Assembly (NCBI GenBank): GCA_937907055.1
Contig: CALCTW010000085.1
Span: forward strand, 1 to 25,183
Source: an uncultured Clostridia bacterium
Lineage (GTDB): Bacteria; Bacillota; Clostridia; Christensenellales; Aristaeellaceae
Direction: 5' to 3'
DNA length: 25,183 bases
Shown here piece by piece: positions 7,441-15,950 of the stretch. The notes beneath the pieces are model-generated. The model searched no databases, was not told where the DNA came from, and saw only the letters and a program-made list of their open reading frames with translations. Both the position numbers and the translations under genes were made by a program. Within the stretch, counting starts at the first letter, position 1; every line of letters starts with the position of its first letter.

Positions 7441-8436
7441 ATGATCAGGGTCGGAATCATCGGATGCGGCAATATCGCGCAGGTACACGCCTGGTCCCTC
7501 AGCCGGACTGACGGGGTGCAGATCGCGGCATGCGCGGATATTAAAACAGAGCGCGCGGAAAAAATGAGCCGGGAATTCACAGACGGCCGGGCGGCGGTCT
7601 ATGCCGGCCTCACCGATATGCTCTCGGCAGGCGGTATCGATGCCGTGCATATCTGTCTGCCGCATTATCTGCATGTTCCCGCGGCCATGGAAGCCCTGAA
7701 GGCCGGGTGCACGGTCTTTATGGAAAAGCCGCCGGCAGTAACGATGGCAGAATATGAAGCCCTCAAAGCGCTGGCCGCTTCCGTGCCGCAGCCGCTGGGC
7801 TTCTGCTTCCAAAACCGCTACAACGCCACCACCGTCAAGCTGGACAGCATCCTGGCGGAAGGCCGTCTGGGCGCTGTGAAGGGCGCGCGCGGCATCGTCA
7901 CATGGCGGCGCGATGAAGGCTATTACAGCGATGACTGGCACGGCACACTCAGCCGCGAATGCGGCGGCGCGCTGATGAATCAGTCCATCCACACGCTGGA
8001 CCTGATGCTGCGCTACCTCGGCGCGCCGGAAAAGGTGGAAGCCCGCATGGCCTGTCATCACCTGCCCGGGCGCATCGAAGTGGAGGACATGATGGAAGCA
8101 TGGCTTGAAACGGCGGACGGCAAACGCGGCTGCTTCTATGCCAACACCGGCTACGCGGAGGACGCGCCCGTCATTCTGGAGATCGCCTGTGAAAAAGGCC
8201 GCGCCACCCTGATCGATCAGATGATCCTGCTGCAGGAAAACGGCAAAGCGCCGGAGCAGATCCTTTGTGAAAGCCCCGCCGGTATCGGCAAATCCTGCTG
8301 GGGAAGCAGCCATCTGCTCTGCATCCGCGACTTTTACGCCTGCATGAAAGAAAACAGGCCCTTCATGAATAACCTCGCGGGCGTGGAAAACACCCTGCGC
8401 ACCACCCTTCGCATCTACGAAAGCGCAAGAAAGTGA
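7441..8436 (+). CDS. Gfo/Idh/MocA-family NAD(P)-dependent sugar oxidoreductase
   Basis: This 331-residue cytosolic protein begins with a Rossmann dinucleotide motif, VGIIGCGNIA (4-13). The family's catalytic-lysine motif EKP is at 95-97, and MNQSIHTLDL (179-188) carries the active-site His and Asp. Length and layout are typical of Gfo/Idh/MocA enzymes, which oxidise or reduce a hydroxyl or keto group on sugars, inositols or glycosides. The substrate cannot be read from sequence. It is first in an operon with a second oxidoreductase (45-base gap) and a TIM-barrel isomerase. AAAGAGG (7428-7434) supports the start. The AraC gene transcribed in the opposite direction is its probable regulator. 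Confidence 0.9.
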   Translation: MIRVGIIGCGNIAQVHAWSLSRTDGVQIAACADIKTERAEKMSREFTDGRAAVYAGLTDMLSAGGIDAVHICLPHYLHVPAAMEALKAGCTVFMEKPPAVTMAEYEALKALAASVPQPLGFCFQNRYNATTVKLDSILAEGRLGAVKGARGIVTWRRDEGYYSDDWHGTLSRECGGALMNQSIHTLDLMLRYLGAPEKVEARMACHHLPGRIEVEDMMEAWLETADGKRGCFYANTGYAEDAPVILEIACEKGRATLIDQMILLQENGKAPEQILCESPAGIGKSCWGSSHLLCIRDFYACMKENRPFMNNLAGVENTLRTTLRIYESARK

Positions 8437-8481
8437 TCAAAATCATCCATACTAAAACATGAACGAAAGGCGGAAACAAAA

Positions 8482-9636
8482 ATGGAACAGGTAAGACTGG
8501 GTATCATCGGTATCGGCGGCATGGGTACCAATCACGTACAGAACGTTATGGCCGGCAAGGTGCCGGGGCTGGTGCTGACCGCTGTGGCGGATAACCGTCA
8601 GGTGCGCCTCGACTGGGCAAAGAAGAACCTTCCCGCGGACATCGCCGTTTTCTCCGACGGCCGTGAGCTGATCGATTCCGGCTGTGTCGACGCGGTGCTG
8701 ATCGCCACCCCCCACTATTTCCACCCCGAATTTGTGATCTACGCGCTGGAGCACGGCGTGCACGCCATCAGCGAAAAGCCGGCCGGCGTATACACCAAGC
8801 AGGTGCGCGAAATGAACGAAGCCGCCGCCAAAAGCGACAAGACCTTCGCCATCATGTTTAACCAGCGCACCAACTGCGTATACCGCAAGCTGCACGAAAT
8901 GATCGAAAGCGGCGAGCTGGGCCAGATGAAGCGCGTCAACTGGATCATTACCGACTGGTACCGCACCCAGAGCTATTATGACGCCGCGGGCTGGAAGGCC
9001 ACCTGGGACGGCGAGGGCGGCGGCGTGCTGCTGAACCAGTGCCCCCATCAGCTGGATCTGCTGCAGTGGCTGTGCGGCCTGCCCGTGCGTGTACGCGCCT
9101 TCTGCCATGAAGCCAAGTGGCATGATATCGAGGTGGAAGATGATGTGACCGCCTACATGGAATTTGAAAACGGCGCGACCGGCGTGTTCGTCACCACCAC
9201 TGCCGATGCTCCCGGCACCAATCGTCTGGAGCTGACCTTTGAAATGGGCAAGATCATCTGCGAATACGACAACCTCACCTACTGGAAGCTGGCCGAAAAC
9301 GAGCGCACCTTCTGCAAGACCGAGAAGGAAGGCTTCAAGAAGCCCGATATGGAAGAGATCCGGGTGGAGACTGACGGCATGAACGAACAGCATGTCGGCG
9401 TTCTGAAGGCCTTCACCAATCACATCCTGCACGGCACGCCGCTGGTCGCAGGCGGCGAGGAAGGCATCCGCGCCCTCACCCTGTCCAACGCCATGCATCT
9501 GTCCTCCTGGCTGAATGAGACCGTGGAGCTGCCCTTCGATGAGGATCTGTTCCTGCAGAAGCTGACCGAAAAGCGCGCGCAGTCCAAGGCGAAGGCTGAC
9601 AAGGGCATCACCTTCGACACCACCGGCACTTATTGA
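8482..9636 (+). CDS. Gfo/Idh/MocA-family NAD(P)-dependent sugar oxidoreductase
   Basis: The 384 residues begin LGIIGIGGMGTNH (6-18), the nucleotide-binding turn, and carry EKPAG (98-102) with the catalytic Lys. VLLNQCPHQLDLL (182-194) holds the active-site His and Asp. The C-terminal alpha/beta domain is of normal length and ends in a charged tail. It differs clearly from the preceding oxidoreductase, so the two probably act on different carbons or at different steps rather than being a recent duplication. AAAGGCGG lies before the start. The stop overlaps the long-start version of the next gene, and the preferred start of that gene is 17 bases away, so co-translation with the isomerase is likely. 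Confidence 0.9.
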   Translation: MEQVRLGIIGIGGMGTNHVQNVMAGKVPGLVLTAVADNRQVRLDWAKKNLPADIAVFSDGRELIDSGCVDAVLIATPHYFHPEFVIYALEHGVHAISEKPAGVYTKQVREMNEAAAKSDKTFAIMFNQRTNCVYRKLHEMIESGELGQMKRVNWIITDWYRTQSYYDAAGWKATWDGEGGGVLLNQCPHQLDLLQWLCGLPVRVRAFCHEAKWHDIEVEDDVTAYMEFENGATGVFVTTTADAPGTNRLELTFEMGKIICEYDNLTYWKLAENERTFCKTEKEGFKKPDMEEIRVETDGMNEQHVGVLKAFTNHILHGTPLVAGGEEGIRALTLSNAMHLSSWLNETVELPFDEDLFLQKLTEKRAQSKAKADKGITFDTTGTY

Positions 9637-9653
9637 TCGGGAGGAAGCATTTC

Positions 9654-10517
9654 ATGAGCAGAAATTATAAGATCACCGGCTTTGCCGATGAGATCGCGCA
9701 GGAACTGACCACACAGGTGGAAAGCGTAAAGTCGCTGCAGATCGGTCACATCGAAATGCGCGGCGTGGACGGCAACAACCTCATCTATCACACCGATGAA
9801 AAGGTACGGGAGATCAAGCGCTTTTTGGATGACAACGGCATCCGGCTGTCCGCGCTGGGCTCCCCGCTGGGCAAGATCGGCATCAACGATCCCTTTGAGC
9901 CGCACTTTGAAGCCTTCAAGCGCGCGGTGGAGATCGCCCACATGATGGACACCCCCAACATCCGCATGTTCAGCTTCTACATTCCGGGAGACGCTGCTCC
10001 GGCGGATTATGAAGCACAGGTGTTCGATCGTATCGGTCAGTTTGCCGACTACGCCAAGGCCAATGACGCGGTGCTGCTGCACGAAAACGAGAAGGGCATC
10101 TACGGCGAAATGGCGCCCGAATGCCGCAAGCTGATGGATACCTTCTACGGCGATCATTTCAAGGCCATCTTCGACTTTGCCAATTTCGTTCAGGCGGATC
10201 AGGACACCCTTGAAGCCTACGAGCTGCTCAAGCCCTATATCGCCTACATCCATGTCAAGGATGCCATGAAGGGCAGCGGTCAGGTGGTCCCGGCCGGTTA
10301 CGGCGACGGACAGCTTTACCCCATCCTGAAGGATCTGTATGAAAGCGGCTTTGACGGCTTCCTGTCTCTGGAGCCGCATCTGTTCAACTTCAGCGGGCTT
10401 GCTTCCCTTGAAAAAGCGGACAACCGCACGCATATTCAAGAAAGACAGCTGACAAGCTTCGAGGCCTTCGCGCTGGCGCATGAATCGCTGCTGAAGGTTC
10501 TGAATAAGATCGGTTGA
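9654..10517 (+). CDS. Sugar phosphate isomerase/epimerase-type TIM-barrel protein
   Basis: Start 9654 is preferred because GGGAGGAAG (9639-9647) lies seven bases upstream; an ATG at 9633 would begin inside the previous gene's stop. The 287 residues match the xylose-isomerase-like TIM-barrel fold. The expected metal ligands fall in order: E144 (LLHENE), D174 (FDFANF), H200 (YIHVKD) and E240 (LSLEPH). Such enzymes isomerise, epimerise or dehydrate keto- and aldo-sugars or inositol derivatives. Pairing with two Gfo/Idh/MocA enzymes is a recurring arrangement in inositol catabolism and in keto-sugar-mediated glycoside cleavage. The exact reaction is not determined. It closes the operon before a strong hairpin terminator. 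Confidence 0.9.
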   Translation: MSRNYKITGFADEIAQELTTQVESVKSLQIGHIEMRGVDGNNLIYHTDEKVREIKRFLDDNGIRLSALGSPLGKIGINDPFEPHFEAFKRAVEIAHMMDTPNIRMFSFYIPGDAAPADYEAQVFDRIGQFADYAKANDAVLLHENEKGIYGEMAPECRKLMDTFYGDHFKAIFDFANFVQADQDTLEAYELLKPYIAYIHVKDAMKGSGQVVPAGYGDGQLYPILKDLYESGFDGFLSLEPHLFNFSGLASLEKADNRTHIQERQLTSFEAFALAHESLLKVLNKIG

Positions 10518-10540
10518 GACGCCGCTTTCCCCGCAAATCA

Positions 10541-10575
10541 AAAGCCGCTCCCCTTTCGGGGAGCGGCCGGCTTTA
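10541..10575. terminator. Bidirectional Rho-independent terminator
   Basis: GCCGCTCCCC (10544-10553), loop TTTC, GGGGAGCGGC (10558-10567) form a perfect 10-bp stem. On the minus strand it is followed by TTTTGATTTG; on the plus strand by CGGCTTTATTATTT. It sits between convergent genes, the isomerase (+) and the AraC regulator (-), and can serve both. Confidence 0.85.
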
Positions 10576-11526
10576 TTATTTGGGGTTCAGCTCATCCATC
10601 CGGTCAAAAGCCCGGGCCGGGTGATATTCCCCGGCGGTCTGATACTGGCGGATGCGCTTGCGGTACTTGGCGGGGGATTCCCCCACAATGCGCGTGAACA
10701 TCCGCAGGAAATTGGAATAATCATTAAACCCGCACTGGTAGGCGATCATGTTCAGCGTCATATCGGAGGAGATCATCTCCTTCGCTAGCATCACGCGGCG
10801 ATACAGGATGTAATCATACACACTGCGGTGGGTATATCTTGAAAACTCGTGGGAAAGATAGGACGTGGACACGCGGAAATCATGCGCCAGATCATCGATG
10901 CGGATGGGATGCGTGAAATTGCTGTTGATGTATGTCAGCACCTCCTGCATGATGCTGTTGGAGATCACCGAATCCGTCAGCGCCTCGGAGTGGTCGATGA
11001 TGCCGCAGATGATCTTGAGAAAATCCAGCACCAGCGTGCAGTTGTTGAAGCGTTCCAGCGGAACGGTCGTATCCTGATTATGCTGAATGCGCTTGATCAG
11101 CTCCACACACGCCGCCGCCTCTTCCCGCTTTAACTGAAAACGGTTTTTCCCGTGGGAAGTATAGGAACGGAAAAAGCGGTCCAGATCGATAAAACCGCAG
11201 CCGAGCTTCTTCAGCGTATCCGGGCGCAGGTTCAGGTAGGCGCGTTCATAATCCTGCATCTCACCGATGCTGGAAAGGCCGTGGATGCAAAACGGCTGAA
11301 TGATAAACAGCTGATCCGGCTCCAACGCGTACAGCTCATTATCCACACCAAAGTAATGCCCGCCGCCGATGTGCAGATAGATCTCGTAAAAATCGTGGCA
11401 ATGGTATTCCCAGCGGGCCAGGCTGTGGCTCACCTCGTAAAAGGCTTCCCAGTCCGGCAGATTGCCGGGCATGGTCGTCAGGTGCAGGTCCTTCTCCTGA
11501 TACTCCTGTACCGGCGTCTGTTCCAT
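10576..11526 (-). CDS. AraC-family transcriptional regulator
   Basis: This intact 316-residue protein has an N-terminal cupin-like effector domain (LARWEYHCHDFYEIYLHIGG, LEPDQLFIIQPFCIHGL) and a C-terminal AraC DNA-binding domain near residues 205-295 (RIDDLAHDFRVSTSYLSHEF, AYQCGFNDYSNFLRMFTRIV). GAGGAG lies seven bases before the start. It diverges from the oxidoreductase-lyase-GH105 operon starting at 11694 and is its likely activator or repressor, sensing a sugar released by that pathway. It is a useful comparison for the other AraC gene in this window, which has the same architecture but carries an internal TAG. Confidence 0.92.
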   Translation of the reverse strand: MEQTPVQEYQEKDLHLTTMPGNLPDWEAFYEVSHSLARWEYHCHDFYEIYLHIGGGHYFGVDNELYALEPDQLFIIQPFCIHGLSSIGEMQDYERAYLNLRPDTLKKLGCGFIDLDRFFRSYTSHGKNRFQLKREEAAACVELIKRIQHNQDTTVPLERFNNCTLVLDFLKIICGIIDHSEALTDSVISNSIMQEVLTYINSNFTHPIRIDDLAHDFRVSTSYLSHEFSRYTHRSVYDYILYRRVMLAKEMISSDMTLNMIAYQCGFNDYSNFLRMFTRIVGESPAKYRKRIRQYQTAGEYHPARAFDRMDELNPK

Positions 11527-11570
11527 GGTGTTTCTCCTCTTTTCAGGGCCTTCTCGTGTCGTTATTTTTT

Positions 11571-11640
11571 ATTATAATGCATAATATACCTAAAATCAAG
11601 CAAAATCTGCGCAGATTCTGCACGGGTTATCTGCTATAAT
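11571..11640. promoter_or_regulatory. Divergent promoters with a central 14-base palindrome
   Basis: Minus-strand promoter for the AraC gene: TTGATT (11599-11594), 17-base spacer, TATAAT (11576-11571). Plus-strand promoter for the catabolic operon: extended -10 TGCTATAAT (11632-11640) with a weak -35 near 11612-11617. Between them lies the perfect palindrome AATCTGCGCAGATT (11604-11617), which overlaps the plus-strand -35 position and borders the minus-strand -35. This is where an operator controlling both directions would be expected. Confidence 0.65.
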
Positions 11641-11693
11641 AGGGTCATCATAGAATAAATCCATAAACGCTAAAGAAAGAAGGGCTCTTTTCC

Positions 11694-12851
11694 ATGATCA
11701 AGGTCGCGATTATCGGAACCGGCGGTATCTCCCATGCCCATATCAATGCCTATCTGCAGTTCCCCGAAAGAGTCAGGATCGTCGCGCTCTGCGACATCAT
11801 TCCCGAAAAGGCGCAGCGTGTCCGTGAACAGTACGGGCTGGACTGCGAAGTTTATGACGATCATTTGAAGGTGCTCCCCCTTGATGTCGACCTCGTTGAT
11901 GTCTGCACGCCGCCCTATGTGCACGCGCAGATCAGCATCAACGCCCTGAAAGCCCATAAGAATGTCGTATGCGAAAAGCCCATGGCCGCCTCTCTGGAGG
12001 AATGCGATGCCATGCTCAAGGCGCATGATGAAAGCGGCATGAAACTTTCCATCATCGCGCAGAACCGTTTCCGCAAGCCCATCCGTGATCTGAAAGCTCT
12101 GCTGGACAGCGGCATCGCGGGCCCTGTGTGCCACGCGCAGATCGATTCCTTCTGGTGGCGCGGACACTGCTATTACGATCTGTGGTGGCGCGGACGCTGG
12201 GAGACCGAGGGCGGCGGCTGCACCCTGAACCACGCCGTGCATCACATCGATATGCTGGGCTGGATGATGGGTCTGCCCGAGTCCGTTACCAGCATGCTCA
12301 GCAACACCGCGCATGACAATGCCGAGGTGGAGGACTTGTCCGTTTCCGTGATGAAGTACGGCCGCGCGCTGGCCACCGTCACCGCGTCCGTTGTGCATCA
12401 CGCCGAAGAGCAGCAGCTGGTGTTCCAGTGCGAAAAGGCCAAGATCGCCGCGCCCTACACCTTCTACGGCTCCATTTCTCAGCCCAACGGCTTCCCGCAG
12501 AAGGATCTGAACACCGAGCTGGCCGCGCAGGCGGAAGCCTTCCTGAATACGCTGCCCCCCGTCAAGTGGGAAATGCACGCGGGCCAGCTGGAAAACGTGA
12601 TCAGCGCGCTTGAAAACGATCAGCCGGTCGCCATTACGGGCGAAGACGGCCGCCGCACCATTGAGATCATCACCGCCATCTACAAGGCGGGCTCCACCGG
12701 CGAAGTGGTCAAGCTGCCCCTGCAGAAGGAAGATCCCTTCTACAATGTGGAAGGCATCCGCGCGAGCGTGCCTCACTTCTATGAGAAGACCAACAGTGTT
12801 ACCGAATTTGCCGGCGAGATCAGCTTCGGTGGCTTTGGGAAAGGAAAATAA
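11694..12851 (+). CDS. Gfo/Idh/MocA-family NAD(P)-dependent oxidoreductase
   Basis: The 385-residue protein begins VAIIGTGGISHAH (4-16), has EKPMA (94-98) with the catalytic Lys, and LNHAVHHIDML (178-188) with active-site His and Asp. DSFWWRGHCYYDLWWRGRWE (151-170) is an unusually Trp/Arg-rich segment ahead of the active site, suited to stacking and binding an anionic sugar; that reading is inference. Length is typical. It is the first gene of the operon behind the divergent promoter, with AAGAAGGG at 11677-11684. The next oxidoreductase starts two bases after its stop, so the two are translationally coupled and may work as a pair. Confidence 0.9.
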   Translation: MIKVAIIGTGGISHAHINAYLQFPERVRIVALCDIIPEKAQRVREQYGLDCEVYDDHLKVLPLDVDLVDVCTPPYVHAQISINALKAHKNVVCEKPMAASLEECDAMLKAHDESGMKLSIIAQNRFRKPIRDLKALLDSGIAGPVCHAQIDSFWWRGHCYYDLWWRGRWETEGGGCTLNHAVHHIDMLGWMMGLPESVTSMLSNTAHDNAEVEDLSVSVMKYGRALATVTASVVHHAEEQQLVFQCEKAKIAAPYTFYGSISQPNGFPQKDLNTELAAQAEAFLNTLPPVKWEMHAGQLENVISALENDQPVAITGEDGRRTIEIITAIYKAGSTGEVVKLPLQKEDPFYNVEGIRASVPHFYEKTNSVTEFAGEISFGGFGKGK

Positions 12852-12853
12852 TT

Positions 12854-13930
12854 ATGAAAGTATCCGATGGCATGACCTACGCCCCCAAGGGCAAGCCCTC
12901 CCCCGTGGTCAAGAACGGTGAATTCATTTTCTCCGCCGTCCGTCTGGATCACGGCCACATCTACGGTATGTGCAACGGCCTGACTGAGGCCGGCGGCACC
13001 CTCAAGTATGTTTACGATCCCGATCCCGCCAAGGTGGCAGCCTTCGTAAAGGCCTTCCCGCAGGTGAAAGTGGCCCGCAGCGAGGAAGAAGCGCTGAATG
13101 ACCCCGAGACCCACATGATCGCCGGCGCCGCCATTACCAGCGAGCGCTGCGCGCTGGGTCTTCGCGCGATGGATGCCGGCAAGGACTATTTTACCGATAA
13201 GGCTCCCTTCACCACCATGGCGCAACTGGACGCCGCCAAGGAAAAGGTGAAGCAGACCGGCAAGAAATACATGGTCTACTACGCCGAGCGCCTGCATGAT
13301 GAGGGCGCCCTGCTGGCCGGTGATCTGATCGCCGACGGCCAGATCGGCAAGGTCGTGGCCATGAATGGCTTCGGCCCCCATCGTCTGGGCGCCGCGGGCC
13401 GTCCCAAGTGGTTCTTCGAGCGTGAAAAGTACGGCGGCATCCTGTGCGATATCGGCAGCCACCAGATCGAACAGTTCCTGTACTTCACCGGCGAGGAAGA
13501 CGCGCATATCTCCCACAGCCGCATCGCCAACTTCTCCCACCCCGATTATCCGGAGCTGGAAGACTACGGTGACTGCATGCTGACCGGCGCGAACGGCAGC
13601 GCGGGCTTCTTCCGTGTGGACTGGTACACCCCCGACGGACTGCGCACCTGGGGCGACGGCCGTCTCACACTCATCGGCACCGAAGGCTACATTGAAGTAC
13701 GCAAATATGTGAACCTGTGCAGCGATAAGGACGGCGGCGGCCATGTATACTGGGTCAACGGCTCCGGCGAGCATTACATGAACGCCGTGGGCGTCACCGG
13801 CTTCCCCTTCTTCGGCAAGCTGATCCTGGACAGCCTGAACCGCACCGAGACCGCCATGACACAGGCGCATGCCTTCAAGGCGGCTGAACTCTCCCTGATC
13901 GCTCAGGATCAGGCGGAACGAATGAAATAA
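12854..13930 (+). CDS. Divergent Gfo/Idh/MocA-like oxidoreductase
   Basis: The 358-residue protein has the Gfo/Idh/MocA layout but an atypical N-terminus. The first strand is preceded by about 25 extra residues, and the usual GxGxxG is replaced by RLDHGHIYG (30-38). The catalytic EKP motif appears as DKAP (115-118), keeping the Lys. GGILCDIGSHQIEQFLYF (194-211) holds the active-site His. Related proteins are common in carbohydrate-degradation loci of Bacillota and Bacteroidota, mostly uncharacterised. It may still bind NAD(P), but cofactor use is less certain than for its neighbours. The start follows AAAGGAAA two bases after the previous stop. A strong hairpin follows its stop before the lyase-like gene. 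Confidence 0.88.
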   Translation: MKVSDGMTYAPKGKPSPVVKNGEFIFSAVRLDHGHIYGMCNGLTEAGGTLKYVYDPDPAKVAAFVKAFPQVKVARSEEEALNDPETHMIAGAAITSERCALGLRAMDAGKDYFTDKAPFTTMAQLDAAKEKVKQTGKKYMVYYAERLHDEGALLAGDLIADGQIGKVVAMNGFGPHRLGAAGRPKWFFEREKYGGILCDIGSHQIEQFLYFTGEEDAHISHSRIANFSHPDYPELEDYGDCMLTGANGSAGFFRVDWYTPDGLRTWGDGRLTLIGTEGYIEVRKYVNLCSDKDGGGHVYWVNGSGEHYMNAVGVTGFPFFGKLILDSLNRTETAMTQAHAFKAAELSLIAQDQAERMK

Positions 13931-13937
13931 CCGGCTT

Positions 13938-13980
13938 CACGCATCTCCCCGCGCGGTCTTCCGCGTCCGGGAGATGCGTG
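13938..13980 (+). other. Intercistronic hairpin without T-tract
   Basis: CACGCATCTCCC (13938-13949) pairs perfectly with GGGAGATGCGTG (13969-13980), a 12-bp stem. The enclosed bases contain a further short CGCGG/CCGCG pairing. No T run follows, so it is more likely an RNA-processing or stability element, or a partial attenuator, within the operon than a full terminator. Confidence 0.65.
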
Positions 13981-14003
13981 TGCTGTAAACGGAGGATTTT
14001 AAA

Positions 14004-15950
14004 ATGAACGCGATCCAATATCTTGAGGAAGTCCGCGACCTGCGCGCCGCGGAAGCCTCCGCTGTCGTCACCAATGATATGGGCCATCACGGCGTCCACT
14101 CTTTCCAGGGCATTTATTACGATCTGGCCTGCATCAAGGCCGCCAGCGCCGCCGGTAAACCCTACACCATCCGTCCCCACGCGCTTGACAAGGCGCTCGA
14201 ACGTGTCGATACCCGTCTGGACTGCGCGGATTTCGTCGTCCCCGCCCTCATCATGCTCCTGAAGGAGTATGCCGGAACCGAATACCTCAGCAAAGAGGAT
14301 CAGGCGCGCATCGAGAAGAGCCTGATCAACTTCAAGTACTGGCTGGATGAACCGGGCGAGGTACATGCCTGCTTCTTCACCGAGAATCATCAGATCCTGT
14401 ATCACGGCGAAGAGCATGTCATCGGCGCCATGTTCCCCGATACCGTGTTCCCCAACAACGGCATGACCGGCAAGGAACACAGCAAGCACGGCGAGACCTT
14501 CCTGCGCCGCTGGCTCACGTGGCGCAGCCGCTTCGGCTTTGCCGAATGGCTCACTCAGGGCTATTATCTGGAGGACATTCTGGGCCTGATCCCGCTGATG
14601 CTGTACGCGGAAGATGAGGATGTACGCAAGAAGAGCCGCATACTGATCGACCTGCTGGTGTTCGATATGGCCATCCACGGTTTCTACGGCCATCTGCCCA
14701 CCACGCACGGCCGTGTGTACACCGCCTTCATCATCGAACCCGATAACGAGGACTGCAGCCACATGATGCGTCTGCTGTTCGGCGAGGGCAGCACCACCGG
14801 CATCAGCAGCGCCACCATTCTGCTGGCCTGCAGCGGCTATCAGTGCCCGGAAGCGATTCTGGAGGCCTACAGGGACAAGCGCAGCTTCAATATCCGCGAG
14901 CGCATGAGCGTGGATGCCGCGGACGCTATCCGCTACGGCATCGACGGCAAGGATTTTGACAACATCATGTTCTTCTGGGGCATGCAGACCTATTCCGACC
15001 GCGTGTGCATCGATAACTCCCTCAAGGTCTTCCCCACCTGGAACTGGATGACCAACCGCGTAAAGGCCTACAAGGAGCGCTATGTGCTGTGCGATGAGGC
15101 AGGCGCGCCCTGCCCCGACGCGCCGGACTTTACGGCCATGACGCAGGCGGATATCTTCACCCGCAAGACCAAGGATTACATCCTGAGCAGCGTGCAGGAT
15201 TTCCGCAAGGGCAAGATGGGCTATCAGCAGCATCCGTGGACCGCTTCTCTGGGCGGACGCGCGGTGATCTTTACCACCAACCCCGCCTCCACCGAATACG
15301 GCAACCGTCCCAACCGCTGGGCGGGCAACCTGACCCTGCCCCGCTGTGTGCAGAACAACAATGTCATGTTCTGCATCTACCGCGTACTGCCCGATTTTGT
15401 GGACTTCCTGAACTCCCACCTTTACTTCCCCACGCACGAAATGGATGAGGTCGTGGAAGAAAAGGGCTTCATCTTCGGCCGCAAGGGCGACGGCTACATC
15501 GCCGTCACCGCCATCGAGCCCGGCTACTGGGAGACGAAGGACGAAGCCATGTTCCGCTTTGTCTATCCCGACAACAGCGCCGAAATGTACGAACGCGCCG
15601 GCAAGTATGAATATGTGGTGCAGGGCCACGCCAATGTATGGGCTGTGGAAATGGGCAGCAAGGATGAGAACGGCAGCTTCGAAGCCTTCCGTGCCGCCTT
15701 CACCGAAAACGCCCTGTCCGGCGATACCCATGCCTTCTCCTATGTCTCCCCCTCTCAGGGCCGTATGACCTGCGGCTGGGGCAAGGAACTGGTGATCGAA
15801 AACGAGCCCGTCCGGATTCACGACTACAAGCGTTATGACTGCCCCTTCTGCGATGCCGAGTTCGATACCGACTGCATCCGCATTCAGGCCGGCGGAAAGA
15901 CGCTCACCCTGAACATGACGACCGGCGACCGTGAGGAAGGAGAATCCTGA
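14004..15950 (+). CDS. Putative polysaccharide lyase-like protein, alpha/alpha-toroid plus beta domain
   Basis: The 648-residue protein has no signal peptide and should be cytosolic. The first ~350 residues are helix-rich with conserved-looking His, Asn, Tyr and Trp patches: FFTENHQILYHGEEH (124-138), GMTGKEHSKHGETFL (153-167), WLTQGYYLEDILGL (182-195), GHLPTTHGRVY (229-239). This resembles the catalytic toroid of heparinase/alginate-type lyases. From about 390 on the sequence becomes strand-rich (SVQDFRKGKMGYQQHPW, RPNRWAGNLTLPRC), like the C-terminal beta domain of such lyases. I cannot assign a numbered family. GGAGG lies eight bases before the start, and its stop overlaps the GH105 gene by one base. 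The neighbour, which acts on unsaturated uronate ends made by lyases, supports a lyase role. Confidence 0.7.
   Translation: MNAIQYLEEVRDLRAAEASAVVTNDMGHHGVHSFQGIYYDLACIKAASAAGKPYTIRPHALDKALERVDTRLDCADFVVPALIMLLKEYAGTEYLSKEDQARIEKSLINFKYWLDEPGEVHACFFTENHQILYHGEEHVIGAMFPDTVFPNNGMTGKEHSKHGETFLRRWLTWRSRFGFAEWLTQGYYLEDILGLIPLMLYAEDEDVRKKSRILIDLLVFDMAIHGFYGHLPTTHGRVYTAFIIEPDNEDCSHMMRLLFGEGSTTGISSATILLACSGYQCPEAILEAYRDKRSFNIRERMSVDAADAIRYGIDGKDFDNIMFFWGMQTYSDRVCIDNSLKVFPTWNWMTNRVKAYKERYVLCDEAGAPCPDAPDFTAMTQADIFTRKTKDYILSSVQDFRKGKMGYQQHPWTASLGGRAVIFTTNPASTEYGNRPNRWAGNLTLPRCVQNNNVMFCIYRVLPDFVDFLNSHLYFPTHEMDEVVEEKGFIFGRKGDGYIAVTAIEPGYWETKDEAMFRFVYPDNSAEMYERAGKYEYVVQGHANVWAVEMGSKDENGSFEAFRAAFTENALSGDTHAFSYVSPSQGRMTCGWGKELVIENEPVRIHDYKRYDCPFCDAEFDTDCIRIQAGGKTLTLNMTTGDREEGES

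Noticed and set aside
9630..10541. 303-codon open frame on the minus strand
   Set aside because: It is antisense to the TIM-barrel isomerase, whose metal ligands and ribosome site show that the plus strand is coding.
13875..15821. 648-codon open frame on the minus strand
   Set aside because: It is the complement of the lyase-like gene, has no ribosome site, and crosses the operon hairpin. The plus-strand frame has family-like motifs and a good start.
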